Below are positions 7,887 through 16,641 of a DNA stretch of 32,658 bases, in pieces. The position numbers and the translations under genes are program-made. Below the pieces are notes generated by a model, which worked only from the letters and a program-made list of their open reading frames with translations, was not told the origin of the DNA and searched no databases. Every line of letters begins with the position of its first letter. Position 1 is the stretch's first letter. Source of the DNA: a virus; the IMG/VR virus record IMGVR_UViG_3300047353_000733, positions 1 to 32,658 of that record, one strand, 5' to 3'.

Positions 7887-10800
7887 TTATTTATCCTTTA
7901 GGTCATCGACTTGTGAACTAAGGTCTTTGACTGCTTCAATGAGAAGAGGAATTAGTTTGTTATAGTGGACACCTTTAGTGCCGTCAGGTTTGGTAGATAC
8001 TGCTTCAGGAAGAACTTTTTCAACATCTTGAGCGATAACGCCAACATCATGACCAGTATAGCTCTTGTTGCCTTTCTTCCAGTCATATTCAGTACCACGG
8101 ATCTGGAGAACCTTAGCAAGAGGATCTTCAAGTGTGGATACATTTTCTTTCATAGCAATGTCAGAAGTCTGACCGTAGAATGCAACAATATCATCACATA
8201 CATGGAGAGGACCACCACAATATGTAAATCCAGCACCACTCATGTATACATCACCAGAGAATGTGGTGAAACCATTGAAGTTAACCTGTTTCTCAAATGT
8301 TACTGATGCAGTGTACTTAGTATCGGTTGCAATAGCAACAGCAAATCCAGTTGCAGCATTAAGAACAAGATCACCAGATCCAGGAACTGTTGTAATTTCA
8401 GTCTTCTGAGTACCAACACCAACTAAGACATTGTTTAACTTAGCACCATTGGCGAAATCACCAGTAATTTCAATATCACCACCAAGCTCTACAGTTCCAC
8501 TTGTAATTAAATCATCGGTGAAGTTAACATCATTAGAGAATGTTACTGGACCATCAAACTGAGACAGGATATTCTGTTGAGGACCACCTTCAATAATGAT
8601 TCTCTGTCTAACAATAACTTCGTCAAATACGACGGAGTTACTAGATGCAGATTCACCTGTTACAGTAGGAATAGGAATACCAAAGGATGATTCTTCACCA
8701 CTAGAAGAAGAGATTCTCTTGTTACCAATGTAGAAGTCACCCTCGTTATTCAGACCGGTATATACAATTGAACCAGCTGCTCTTTCCTGTGCCTGAGATA
8801 GATACTCCTCATCATCAGTCAGTGTTCTGTTCTGTACTTGAGGAAGACCGGTTGAATAGTTACCTGGACCATATCCAAGATACTCAAATGTATGTCCAGA
8901 TGCACGAAGAATAGAAGGACGACGCAACTCGATAGGCAACGGATCAATCTTTCTAATCAAGGAACCAGAATAATGTTCTGCTGGTAGAGTACCAAGTGAA
9001 CCACGAATAACACGGAGACCATCATTACCACCACCAATTAGACCTTGCTCAGATACTCTCATGATCTCAGCATCAATCTCAATGTAATCACCAAGTTTGA
9101 ATCTTAGATCAGTACCAATACCCAAATTGGGAACTTGTAATCTTACAGTTGTTGTGGTATTGTCTAGCGCATCTTTAGTTACTGCATGTTCTCCAGCATA
9201 CAAATTAGTATATCTTGCTCCAATAGCTTCTGATAAAGGTACAGATTGGTTGTTTCCATCAAATGCAAATTTATATAATCTGTGCCCAGGAGCAAAGTTA
9301 ATATCATTAACTGTTGTAGATGTAAATGTAGTGATACCTGCAACGGTATTGACAATAAACTCACCAACTTTATTGCTACTAGTATCAACAACTTTAAACT
9401 TAGATCCTCTCCTCAAACCATGTGGAACTGATGTAGTGATTGTGGTCAATCCTGTGGCAATATCAAAATGAGTAGATGCAATAGAGACGGATGGAGTAAC
9501 TCTATAAGCATATTGACCTGCAATAACAATAGGATCTCCAGATGTTACTGCGATAGCAATACTATTCTTATCAGGTACGCTGGTAATTCTGAATAGTCCG
9601 TCGCTAGTTGTACCAATGCCAGTGATATTTACAACATCACCAATACAAGAAGTAATACCTGTTGTAGGAACACCAATTGAAGATCCTGGGAAAGTATCAA
9701 TGGTTAGTGTTTCTCCACCAGAATATGCAGATCCAGGTGCAAATACTTCTAGACCAGTAATAGTGGTAGATCCAACACCAACTGTGACTGTAGCTGTAGC
9801 ACCGTTCCAATCACTACCATCGAGTAACTTTACATTATATCTGCTAGTTTCAGCATATCCTGAGGCAGTGACTAAATTCTCATGAATTTTGAGTCCACTC
9901 AGATCATGCTGATTTTCAAAAGTAATTGTACAAATACCAGCAGAGATACTGGTGACACTAGATACTGCGTAACCAACATTAAATGTTTTTAGGAACTTGT
10001 CAACTGTCTCTCTTGTTAATGAATTTGTCAAATCATTAACATCAACTTTACCTAAAGGTGAGCGCCTTGCAAATGATTTTGAAGCAGGTGCGTTGATTAG
10101 AATATTGTCTCTATCTTGTTGTGGATAATAGTAAGTAACATTCTGTTCGTACTTCTTGGGAGTAAATTCCTGCGGTGGAGCATAATCAGCAGAAAGAAGT
10201 TCTAAGATGTAAACACCGTCTTCTTGTCCATTAAGATATGGTTCAACAACGGTACTACGATATAGTGAGAAGTTTTTATTATTGTTGTTGATTGAGAATC
10301 TAGGTAAGAATAGATTCCTAGTGTTACTGGTATCTACATGAGTACCAGTATTTCTCTCTACACCAGCGGTGTCAGTCTTAGAATGATTGAACTGATATGC
10401 GTTAATTAAACCAGTTACAGCAAAAAATCCATTATATCCCTTATTGGCAAGTCCACCAGTGTTGTTTGAATCTTGAACATTTTCAACGAAAACAATATCC
10501 CCAACTTCGACTTGATGAGGAAGTTCAGTTGTAACAGTAACAACACCACCGACCTCACTAACACTAGAAATAAACTGATGATTCCTTCTAAAGTTATTAT
10601 CTTCCAGGGTAATTGTAGTGGATGTAGGATCACCAGTCTTAGCAAATCCAGTGAGACTAGAGCTTTGAATGATAAAACCATTTACAGGGTCTCTAGAGTT
10701 CCCTGCCTCCTTAGGAATAACATATCTTACTTTATATAATTTGTCTTCAATACTTCTTTTATCTTCAAATCTCTTGATGAAACCAATGTTAGTTCCAGAT

Positions 10801-13121
10801 CCATCTTCTACATTGATATTAGTTTGAATCTGAGGATAGATTGTGTTACCATCCTCAACATGCAAGAACCACTGTTCTTGGTTAATATCCCACTGAATTG
10901 GATGTCCAATTTCACCAGTCTGCTTATCAGATACTGTACTCTTAACTCTTAGATCTTGCCCACCATATATTTCTAGTGGTACATTATTAATAGCGTTAGA
11001 GAATGTTGTAGCAATTTTAATCTCTGTGGGAGAGTTTACAATAGCATAATAAATTTTATTGAACTGAAGACCTTCCGAAAGATCTCCATTATCACTAAAG
11101 ATTCTGATCTTCTCACCAGTTACCAATCCAATGGCATCCGTTGTCATTGCAAAATTAGTATTTGGTACACTAAGTTTACTTTCCTTGCTACCAGTTTGAT
11201 CTCCCAGAATAGCTGTTGCTACACCAGTCAGAACATTATCCGACATACGAACATCAGCATCATATTCTGTACCCCCAATGGAGACATATAATTTCTCTTG
11301 CTTATTAGCACCAATTCTGAAACCTTGAGAGAGTGCTAAAGGTGGTTCATCCTGACGATCAAAACCAAAAATGTATAAGTGACTAGACAGACCAACATTC
11401 TTTGTCTTACTTACATCTAACTGATAGAAACTTACAGTATCAATTTTAGATGCTGATGTATCTACATGCTGAGGTGTGGTGATATGTGTAATATATCCTT
11501 GATCATCTCTTGGGAATGCTGCATCCCTAAATCCATCTGCTAGAAGTGCAAATTGACCGAAGTTAGAGTTAGAGTTCGTGATAGATGCGTCAGCACCACT
11601 TTCGCCAACAAAGTGAGCATTATAACCAATAGCAAAAACAGAAACGACTTGAACAACGGCGTTTTCTGAGATCTTAATATGAGATTGTTCCCATCCTTGC
11701 CTATAAACTGCACCAGAGTCTAAGTGATAGACAGTAGTAGCATCTGTAGATGAAGATTCTGCTGCCAGTTGAGATCCAGAGACTTTCAGATATGTAATAC
11801 CTTCATAAAGTCTTGACTGAGGATTATACTTAACAAATGCACGGTCATCTTTTTGTAGACTAATCCCAGTGAATTGAGCCACAACCATTGAACGGAAACC
11901 AGTAGCTTTACTACCATCCGTGTGCATACCGTTCATGCCATAAACAGAACGCAATGAGATGTTAAAGATATAAGGAGATGCACCAGTTACAGTATCAGAT
12001 TCAATGGTAACAACAGCACTTGTAATGTTAGATGGTGTCGCTGGTAGATTATTAGGGAAGACGGAAAGAGAATATGTAAATGTTGTTGAGTCTACAATAG
12101 ACTGAACAAGAGTAGAAATATTATACTGAGATACATTAACTCCACTGATTTTAATTGGAGTACCAGAACTTAGTCCATGTGCTTGTTCTGTGGTAACAGT
12201 AATCTGAGCTGTAGGATTTAATCCGTCACCAGCAATAATACTCGCAATCTCAAGAGGGTCAGTACCAAGAGCACCAACAATTTCATTTTCTTGACGAACT
12301 GCTTCAAAGTCGCCTTGATTTTCAGGCCATTCGTATGAAATAGCACGACCAGAAGCTTCTTGGAAAGCATATGTCAGCTTGTAATAATACATGCTGAGGT
12401 CAGTGATATTGTAACCCTTGACATCATTCTTACCATCAGCATACTCAAAGCATGTCAGTTTGTGGTGAGAAAATGTTGGGAAAGATCTATTATCATCAGT
12501 AAATTGTTGATGATCGGTAAATACTAACCGGTCACCTACTCCATCAAACAGAGAGAACTGCCACATGTAGCAGTTACCAGTAATTCTAAAGATGGCGCTA
12601 TTAGGAACATCGTCATCTGTTGGGTTGGGAACATATAATGGTCTAATCTTAGTTTTACGAAGGTCAAGACCAACCAGAGATGTGCCCCTGGGGATAATAA
12701 CACCACCATTGACCGAGTTGAATCTATAAAGCTGATTATTTTCTACAGTTAAGTCAAATTCACTTGTTAAAGATAATGCGAATTCAGTTGTTCCTAAAGT
12801 TTCTGCACCAATAGGAGATACACCTACAGCTCTAGTTGAATCACTAGGATCTTTTTTAATAGCAAACCCAGGACGATTGTCAATAAAGTGATCACCTGGG
12901 AACAAAAGAATAGTTGTCTTATCGGTAATATCGTTATCAAATCCAGTCTGATATGAGAATCGTGCTGATTCTAATAATGCTCGCTGAATAGTCTTGAAGG
13001 GTTTCGTTAATGAGTTACCCTGGTTCGTGATGCTATCTGTAGCATCAAGATCGTTAGGGTTAACATAAAGAATTTTACCTTCAGTATTCTTGATGAAATT
13101 CTCTAACTTATTAAGTGGCAT
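7887..13121 (-). CDS. Giant tail fibre protein with C-terminal peptidase S74 chaperone, 1744 aa
   Basis: This is the longest gene in the window. The N-terminus (KILYVNPNDLDATDSI followed by a TKPFKTIQRALLESA segment) resembles the start of pectate-lyase-like beta-helix proteins that list feature-rich surfaces. The body is beta-rich with no enzyme motif I can identify. The last ~92 residues are a peptidase S74 (endosialidase-type intramolecular chaperone) domain: the Ser-Lys dyad is S1653 and K1658 in TSDIAMKENV, followed by GHDVGVIAQDVEKVLPEAV, VHYNKLIPLLIEAVKDL and a coiled-coil tail. The family trimerises the fibre, then cleaves itself off, so mature fibre should be about 1650 residues. A late-promoter motif lies about 30 bp upstream at 13153-13159. 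Confidence 0.88.
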   Translation of the reverse strand: MPLNKLENFIKNTEGKILYVNPNDLDATDSITNQGNSLTKPFKTIQRALLESARFSYQTGFDNDITDKTTILLFPGDHFIDNRPGFAIKKDPSDSTRAVGVSPIGAETLGTTEFALSLTSEFDLTVENNQLYRFNSVNGGVIIPRGTSLVGLDLRKTKIRPLYVPNPTDDDVPNSAIFRITGNCYMWQFSLFDGVGDRLVFTDHQQFTDDNRSFPTFSHHKLTCFEYADGKNDVKGYNITDLSMYYYKLTYAFQEASGRAISYEWPENQGDFEAVRQENEIVGALGTDPLEIASIIAGDGLNPTAQITVTTEQAHGLSSGTPIKISGVNVSQYNISTLVQSIVDSTTFTYSLSVFPNNLPATPSNITSAVVTIESDTVTGASPYIFNISLRSVYGMNGMHTDGSKATGFRSMVVAQFTGISLQKDDRAFVKYNPQSRLYEGITYLKVSGSQLAAESSSTDATTVYHLDSGAVYRQGWEQSHIKISENAVVQVVSVFAIGYNAHFVGESGADASITNSNSNFGQFALLADGFRDAAFPRDDQGYITHITTPQHVDTSASKIDTVSFYQLDVSKTKNVGLSSHLYIFGFDRQDEPPLALSQGFRIGANKQEKLYVSIGGTEYDADVRMSDNVLTGVATAILGDQTGSKESKLSVPNTNFAMTTDAIGLVTGEKIRIFSDNGDLSEGLQFNKIYYAIVNSPTEIKIATTFSNAINNVPLEIYGGQDLRVKSTVSDKQTGEIGHPIQWDINQEQWFLHVEDGNTIYPQIQTNINVEDGSGTNIGFIKRFEDKRSIEDKLYKVRYVIPKEAGNSRDPVNGFIIQSSSLTGFAKTGDPTSTTITLEDNNFRRNHQFISSVSEVGGVVTVTTELPHQVEVGDIVFVENVQDSNNTGGLANKGYNGFFAVTGLINAYQFNHSKTDTAGVERNTGTHVDTSNTRNLFLPRFSINNNNKNFSLYRSTVVEPYLNGQEDGVYILELLSADYAPPQEFTPKKYEQNVTYYYPQQDRDNILINAPASKSFARRSPLGKVDVNDLTNSLTRETVDKFLKTFNVGYAVSSVTSISAGICTITFENQHDLSGLKIHENLVTASGYAETSRYNVKLLDGSDWNGATATVTVGVGSTTITGLEVFAPGSAYSGGETLTIDTFPGSSIGVPTTGITSCIGDVVNITGIGTTSDGLFRITSVPDKNSIAIAVTSGDPIVIAGQYAYRVTPSVSIASTHFDIATGLTTITTSVPHGLRRGSKFKVVDTSSNKVGEFIVNTVAGITTFTSTTVNDINFAPGHRLYKFAFDGNNQSVPLSEAIGARYTNLYAGEHAVTKDALDNTTTTVRLQVPNLGIGTDLRFKLGDYIEIDAEIMRVSEQGLIGGGNDGLRVIRGSLGTLPAEHYSGSLIRKIDPLPIELRRPSILRASGHTFEYLGYGPGNYSTGLPQVQNRTLTDDEEYLSQAQERAAGSIVYTGLNNEGDFYIGNKRISSSSGEESSFGIPIPTVTGESASSNSVVFDEVIVRQRIIIEGGPQQNILSQFDGPVTFSNDVNFTDDLITSGTVELGGDIEITGDFANGAKLNNVLVGVGTQKTEITTVPGSGDLVLNAATGFAVAIATDTKYTASVTFEKQVNFNGFTTFSGDVYMSGAGFTYCGGPLHVCDDIVAFYGQTSDIAMKENVSTLEDPLAKVLQIRGTEYDWKKGNKSYTGHDVGVIAQDVEKVLPEAVSTKPDGTKGVHYNKLIPLLIEAVKDLSSQVDDLKDK
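7888..7894 (-). promoter_or_regulatory. Late promoter motif ATAAATA for the 907-residue fibre
   Basis: The minus strand reads GATAAATAAG across the stop codon of the 1744-residue fibre (TAA at 7887-7889). The ATG of the 907-residue fibre lies about 29 bp downstream. Confidence 0.6.
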
Positions 13122-13152
13122 CTCTCTTCAACTGAGAACTGTTTGCTCTGAC

Positions 13153-13159
13153 TATTTAG
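13153..13159 (-). promoter_or_regulatory. Late promoter motif CTAAATA, minus side of a divergent pair
   Basis: CTAAATA on the minus strand, 31 bp before the ATG of the 1744-residue fibre. It is separated by one base from an identical motif on the plus strand. Confidence 0.65.
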
Positions 13160-13160
13160 A

Positions 13161-13167
13161 CTAAATA
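13161..13167 (+). promoter_or_regulatory. Late promoter motif CTAAATA, plus side of a divergent pair
   Basis: CTAAATA on the plus strand, just before the 267-residue gene. Initiation about seven bases downstream would fall near 13174, which favours the GTG at 13192 over the earlier in-frame TTG at 13171 as start of that gene. Confidence 0.65.
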
Positions 13168-13170
13168 TGA

Positions 13171-13974
13171 TTGGTCTTGTTATGTTCTATTGTGGATATA
13201 CAACCAATAAGAATACAAGAGATTAATATTCCCGAAGCACCGTCTTGGTTGACATCGGATCCACCGACAGCATTGCCTATCTATCCGCCGGTAACCACAC
13301 AGATAGGAATACCAATTGTCAATATGCCTGGATGCGTTGAATCACATAGAGACAGTAGTGAAAATCAAACTTTAAGAGATGAGGACAGTGATGGCGTTCA
13401 AATATTCTGTGATGCCGGAACTCCCAGCTTTAATCCTATTGATTATGATCCAAACAAGTTGGATCTTACTCAAGAGGCACCGCCACCTCCACCTATGAAA
13501 TCTCCTGAAAAAAAGGATGATACCAAAACAGATACCAAAACAGATACACCACCACCTCCACCAGCAAAGGCAGAGTGTCCTACAAGAGAGCAGCAGTTAA
13601 AGAACCCTGTAGGAAAAGTATTACAAAACAATAAAAAGATAGTCAAGTATGAGACAGTAGGAAAAGAATGTCTCCCTGTATTTGAAAATTTAAATATACC
13701 AGATCAAATTGTTGCTAACCTACCATCACCAGGTGCCGTAACTGTTACCGCCTCAATTGCTGTAGTTGCGACGACTTCTGCACTGCTCGCAAAGCCTCTT
13801 GCTGATCTTTTGTTAAAGGTTGTGAAACCGACTGTGAAGAAGGTGATAAAGAAGATTGCGACCTTACGGGGTAAGAAGCCCCCGGTATTGTCTGTGACTG
13901 AGAGGAAGGCGGAGCAACGGGATCGGAACCGGGCGATAAAGATCTTACGGTCGGCACTGAAACCGAAGGGATAG
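13171..13974 (+). CDS. Proline-rich, probably membrane-anchored phage protein
   Basis: The longest form is 267 residues from a TTG at 13171. A GTG at 13192 (260 residues) fits the promoter at 13161-13167 better, and neither has a clear ribosome site. The N-terminal third (IVDIQPIRIQEINIPEAPSW) contains Pro-rich TALPIYPPV. The middle is hydrophilic with two PPPPP blocks separated by a Lys/Asp/Thr linker (DTKTDTKTDT). Near residues 190-215 is a hydrophobic segment (VTVTASIAVVATTSALLA) followed by a very basic tail (KPTVKKVIKKIATLRGKK), as in a membrane-anchored protein with a cytoplasmic or DNA-facing tail. It is the only plus-strand gene among minus-strand fibres and exported proteins. Its last 230 bp overlap the opposite-strand gene ending at 13745. 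Function not recognised. Confidence 0.75.
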   Translation: MVLLCSIVDIQPIRIQEINIPEAPSWLTSDPPTALPIYPPVTTQIGIPIVNMPGCVESHRDSSENQTLRDEDSDGVQIFCDAGTPSFNPIDYDPNKLDLTQEAPPPPPMKSPEKKDDTKTDTKTDTPPPPPAKAECPTREQQLKNPVGKVLQNNKKIVKYETVGKECLPVFENLNIPDQIVANLPSPGAVTVTASIAVVATTSALLAKPLADLLLKVVKPTVKKVIKKIATLRGKKPPVLSVTERKAEQRDRNRAIKILRSALKPKG

Positions 13975-14767
13975 AATGTCGATGTTGTGGAATTGCATTG
14001 ACATTCATAACTACAACATCAGCACATATTTTTCTATAAGGGCTCCTGGGATGGAAAGAAATCCCTGCCTTCATTAATTCTCCACAATTTTTAAGTCTCG
14101 CAAGTTCAAAGTCTAATCTTTTGTTAGCAAGTTGCTGTTTCATCAAAGCAGTTTGAGTATCTGCTGCTGCTTTACATCGTTCTTGTAATCCACCATCAAG
14201 TGGAAAAGAAATTGTTGCAGATAATCCAATACTTGTACTATAATTTCTAGTATCACCAGTTCTTACTGGTTTATCCCATAATTTCGATCCTGGATTATCA
14301 GGAACACCATCACCAGACATTTCCATGACCGTGATAGTCATATCTTGACCATCTTCAAAGGCACGAACAGTTTCGCCGTCTGAGTTTGTATATGTTCTAT
14401 CATCATAATGTGGCTCCCAGGGCCAGTTCTTCACATTCTTTTGAGTTTCTACCATTCGACCTTCAAAATCTCTGTTATCATACTGTGGTTCATAATAATG
14501 TGTCTCAAATGGATCCTTTTCATTACGAGCATGAGTAATGAATGGTGTGATATTAGCAGTAGGTCCTTGACATGCGATACCACCACCATATTGATTCGTA
14601 ATATATGGTCCTTGTAATACCTGAATAGCTTGGTTGGTCACTGAGCCTGAGCTATTCGCGATTGGGTTTGCAGTCGCAGAAACACCTCCCACATCAGCAG
14701 CACTGACAGGAGAGGCGATAAGAAGTGATATTACTGGGTAAAGATACTTGTGGTGTCGGTTACGCTT
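13745..14767 (-). CDS. Exported protein with signal peptide, start codon unresolved
   Basis: The frame encodes a clear signal peptide: a basic run KRNRHHK, hydrophobic YLYPVISLLIA, then cleavage at SPVSA before ADVGG. The mature part has GPYITNQYGGGIACQGPTAN, a Tyr/Asp/Trp-rich middle, a helical QTALMKQQLANKRLDFELARLKNCGEL segment in two parts with cysteines nearby, and a Ser/Pro/Gln-rich tail. No ATG, GTG or TTG lies in frame between the signal peptide and an ATG at 15022, which would sit deep inside the upstream gene. The start given here (14767) marks only the beginning of the basic run. The upstream gene stops at 14731 in the sequence TAATA, where TAATG would be expected. The 3' end overlaps the plus-strand gene. 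Function unknown; probably periplasmic or virion-associated. Confidence 0.6.
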   Translation of the reverse strand, partial: KRNRHHKYLYPVISLLIASPVSAADVGGVSATANPIANSSGSVTNQAIQVLQGPYITNQYGGGIACQGPTANITPFITHARNEKDPFETHYYEPQYDNRDFEGRMVETQKNVKNWPWEPHYDDRTYTNSDGETVRAFEDGQDMTITVMEMSGDGVPDNPGSKLWDKPVRTGDTRNYSTSIGLSATISFPLDGGLQERCKAAADTQTALMKQQLANKRLDFELARLKNCGELMKAGISFHPRSPYRKICADVVVMNVNAIPQHRHSIPSVSVPTVRSLSPGSDPVAPPSSQSQTIPGASYPVRSQSSLSPSSQSVSQPLTKDQQEALRAVQKSSQLQQLRR

Positions 14768-15225
14768 ATGACCTCTGTGACTCTTTGAATCACAGTTTGA
14801 TTTGATACTCCTGGACCGCTGTAAGTCTGGGTGAACTGAAAAGCCTCTCCAGGAGTTGTTATCTGGAAATTCTGATTGGATAGATTTAGAGCCGAGTTGG
14901 TACTCGTTATTTGCCCCTCTGTGCCCCCTAAAGGATTCACTATTACAGAATTTGTTGTTGGTGTTGGACTTAATGATTGACCACCACTGTCCACATTCGT
15001 TCCACTTACTGAGTATTGCCATCCTGTTGCATAGTCTATAGAGTTAATCGTTTCAGTCACCTTTGATGTTGTCTCAGTGTGACTCGTCATTGAGCCTTGT
15101 GTGAAGTTTGGCACCACTGGAACTGCTTTTGCTTGCCCAGAAGACATCGCAATGAGTACAACAACGGCAAAAAGAGGTGCCTTTACAATTTGAGCAGCGA
15201 CATCCCTTTTGATTAGGAAATCCAT
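14731..15225 (-). CDS. Exported protein, paralogue of the preceding gene, 164 aa
   Basis: Signal peptide: basic start MDFLIKRDVAAQIVK, hydrophobic APLFAVVVLIAMSS and cleavage near GQAKA. The mature chain is Thr/Ser/Asn-rich and resembles the 167-residue protein encoded just before it: both contain QYSVSG(S/T)NV, a GEAF(S/Q)F segment and a C-terminal V(S/T)E(I/V)xV(I/T)D. The two genes are separated by 12 bp, so a tandem duplication is likely. The 3' end overlaps the signal-peptide coding region of the next gene. It lacks any enzymatic motif; a secreted beta-structured or virion surface role is plausible, but unproven. Confidence 0.75.
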   Translation of the reverse strand: MDFLIKRDVAAQIVKAPLFAVVVLIAMSSGQAKAVPVVPNFTQGSMTSHTETTSKVTETINSIDYATGWQYSVSGTNVDSGGQSLSPTPTTNSVIVNPLGGTEGQITSTNSALNLSNQNFQITTPGEAFQFTQTYSGPGVSNQTVIQRVTEVISVTDTTSIFTQ

Positions 15226-15237
15226 AACTAAGTTCCA

Positions 15238-15741
15238 TCAATCAATTACCGTGATTTCACTTACAAATTGACCAATTGCCGTACTGCCAGCTCCACCAGC
15301 CGTCACGGTTAGAGCACCCGAAGTATCTACAGTACCAGCTAATGTTCCAGCAGTACCAGCAGTGTAAGAAGTTACACTAGAGAAATTAGGAACATCACCT
15401 ACAGTAGGAGCAGCAGTTGGAACTGCATCGCCTTGAAGATAAGAGGTACTAAAGGAGAATGCTTCTCCGTTTGTTGCCGAAATTTGACTTGCTGAAATAG
15501 CGCCAGGAGAATATACCCCACTGGTGATTGTGCCACTTGAAAGAACACCAGAAGTTGTGCCATCAGAGGTTGCGACATTAGAACCAGAGACACTATACTG
15601 AGACCCTAATCTTGTTGCTGAACTTCTAGCAGAATCAACAGTTAGTTGGACACTAGAAGACATTTTATGAACTAATCCGCCAGCATTTGCTGCGCTAGCA
15701 GTCATCATTAACATTCCAAAAGCTAATAAAGCTTTCTTCAT
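15238..15741 (-). CDS. Exported Ser/Thr/Gly-rich protein, 167 aa
   Basis: A textbook signal peptide (MKKALLAFGMLMMTASAANA) is followed by a Ser/Thr/Gly/Ala-rich chain of about 147 residues with no cysteine. Its motifs (QYSVSGSNV, NGEAFSFSTSY, FVSEITVID at the end) recur in the 164-residue protein next downstream. It is first in a run of three exported proteins on the minus strand. The ATG at 15741 follows an A-rich stretch and a small inverted repeat (GTAGG TCT CCTAC, 15752-15764), and a TATAAT hexamer sits at 15765-15770. Function unknown. Confidence 0.78.
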   Translation of the reverse strand: MKKALLAFGMLMMTASAANAGGLVHKMSSSVQLTVDSARSSATRLGSQYSVSGSNVATSDGTTSGVLSSGTITSGVYSPGAISASQISATNGEAFSFSTSYLQGDAVPTAAPTVGDVPNFSSVTSYTAGTAGTLAGTVDTSGALTVTAGGAGSTAIGQFVSEITVID

Positions 15742-15770
15742 TTTTTTTATCGTAGGAGACCTACATTATA

Positions 15771-15854
15771 TAGGAGTAGGGAGACTTGAACTCCCACGAG
15801 ATTACTCTCAACAGATTTTAAGTCTGGTGCGTCTACCGATTCCGCCACACTCCC
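15771..15854 (-). tRNA. tRNA-Leu (anticodon UAA)
   Basis: The minus strand folds as a class II tRNA of 84 nt: acceptor GGGAGTG pairing with TACTCCT (G-U at both ends), D-arm GCGGAATCGGTAGACGC, anticodon stem-loop CAGA-CTTAAAA-TCTG with anticodon TAA, a long variable arm (TTGAGAGTAATCTCGT region), and T-arm GGGAG-TTCAAGT-CTCCC. The discriminator is A and CCA is not encoded. It reads the UUA codon, common in AT-rich phage genes. It starts 6 bp after the 40-residue gene and is probably processed from the same transcript as talC. Confidence 0.93.
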
Positions 15855-15860
15855 CAAAAA

Positions 15861-15983
15861 TCAAGAACCTTCTTCGTGATTAGTGTACATTTCTTTTAGA
15901 TCCTTATCATCTTCAGGAAACTCAAAGATTCCTGTTGCATCATCTGTAGGTGGAATTTCTTTCTTCTCTTCAGGTTCTTGCAT
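15861..15983 (-). CDS. Small acidic protein downstream of talC, 40 aa
   Basis: The ATG at 15983 overlaps the end of talC by 14 bp, and the frame runs 40 residues to TGA at 15861-15863. The protein (starting MQEPEEKKEIPPTDDATGIF) is strongly acidic, with no hydrophobic segment or known motif. The overlap with talC, the tight spacing to the tRNA and the consistent composition suggest a real small gene. Function unknown. Confidence 0.55.
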   Translation of the reverse strand: MQEPEEKKEIPPTDDATGIFEFPEDDKDLKEMYTNHEEGS

Positions 15984-16623
15984 TTTGTACAGCCTCCCAA
16001 TCTTTATCAAAAATTTCTAAACCTTTGTCAGTCAGAATATGATTATACATTTTTTCAAACACTGATGGTGGCATTGTTACAACATCAGCACCATTATACC
16101 AAGACCGAACTGCACGATGAACTTCACGGATAGAAGCAGCAAGAACTTGGGTCTTCATACCATGAATACGATACAACTCTGAAATTGAACGAACAACTTC
16201 AAGACCAGCAATAGATTGATCATCCAAACGACCAACAAAAGGAGAGACATAAGTTGCTCCTGCTTTAGCTGCAAGGATACCTTGAGCAGCATTAAAGATT
16301 AAAGTAATATTTGTCCTGATACCTTTACCAGAAAGATAATTGCAAATCAAAAGACCCTCTGGAGTACAGGGTAGTTTAATAGTGCAACAATCACCAAACT
16401 TTTGAGAAAGACGCAGTGCCTCAGAAGTCATCTCTTCTTGAGTACCAACAACCTCCATACTGATATCTTTGATACCAATATCACGAAGCTCTTCGTAAAC
16501 CTTTTCAGGATCGCGACCACTCTTCATAATGAGAGATGGATTAGTTGTTACACCATCGATCAGACCTGTAAGATGGTGTTTTTGGATTACTTTTGTATCA
16601 GCTGTGTCAAGAAAGATCTTCAT
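15970..16623 (-). CDS. talC: Transaldolase (TalC / fructose-6-phosphate aldolase type)
   Basis: This 217-residue class I aldolase is the short cyanophage-type transaldolase. It interconverts sugar phosphates in the pentose phosphate pathway. Visible marks: MKIFLDTAD at the start, GVTTNPSLIMKSG (24-36), and the Schiff-base lysine K83 in TIKLPCTPEGL, followed by NITLIFNAAQG and YVSPFVGRLDD. Length matches the family. In infected cyanobacteria the phage enzyme is known to be part of a shift of carbon flow from the Calvin cycle to NADPH-producing pentose phosphate reactions. cp12 in the same window fits the same scheme. A late-like motif lies 20 bp upstream (16643-16649), overlapping the previous gene's stop. 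Confidence 0.95.
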   Translation of the reverse strand: MKIFLDTADTKVIQKHHLTGLIDGVTTNPSLIMKSGRDPEKVYEELRDIGIKDISMEVVGTQEEMTSEALRLSQKFGDCCTIKLPCTPEGLLICNYLSGKGIRTNITLIFNAAQGILAAKAGATYVSPFVGRLDDQSIAGLEVVRSISELYRIHGMKTQVLAASIREVHRAVRSWYNGADVVTMPPSVFEKMYNHILTDKGLEIFDKDWEAVQNART

Positions 16624-16641
16624 GATATGGTAAATACTGGT

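Noticed and set aside
14768-15022. N-terminal extension of the exported gene to an ATG at 15022
   Set aside because: It would overlap most of the upstream paralogue in another frame and place the signal peptide inside the protein.
15752-15764. Hairpin GTAGG-TCT-CCTAC before the first exported protein as a terminator
   Set aside because: The stem is only 5 bp and is followed by A-rich, not T-rich, sequence on the minus strand.
15765-15770. TATAAT as promoter for the exported genes
   Set aside because: No acceptable -35 at 16-18 bp, and it abuts the tRNA 3' end.
15771-15854. tRNA-Leu as an integration (att) site
   Set aside because: No integrase or flanking direct repeat is visible, and T4-like cyanophages are lytic.
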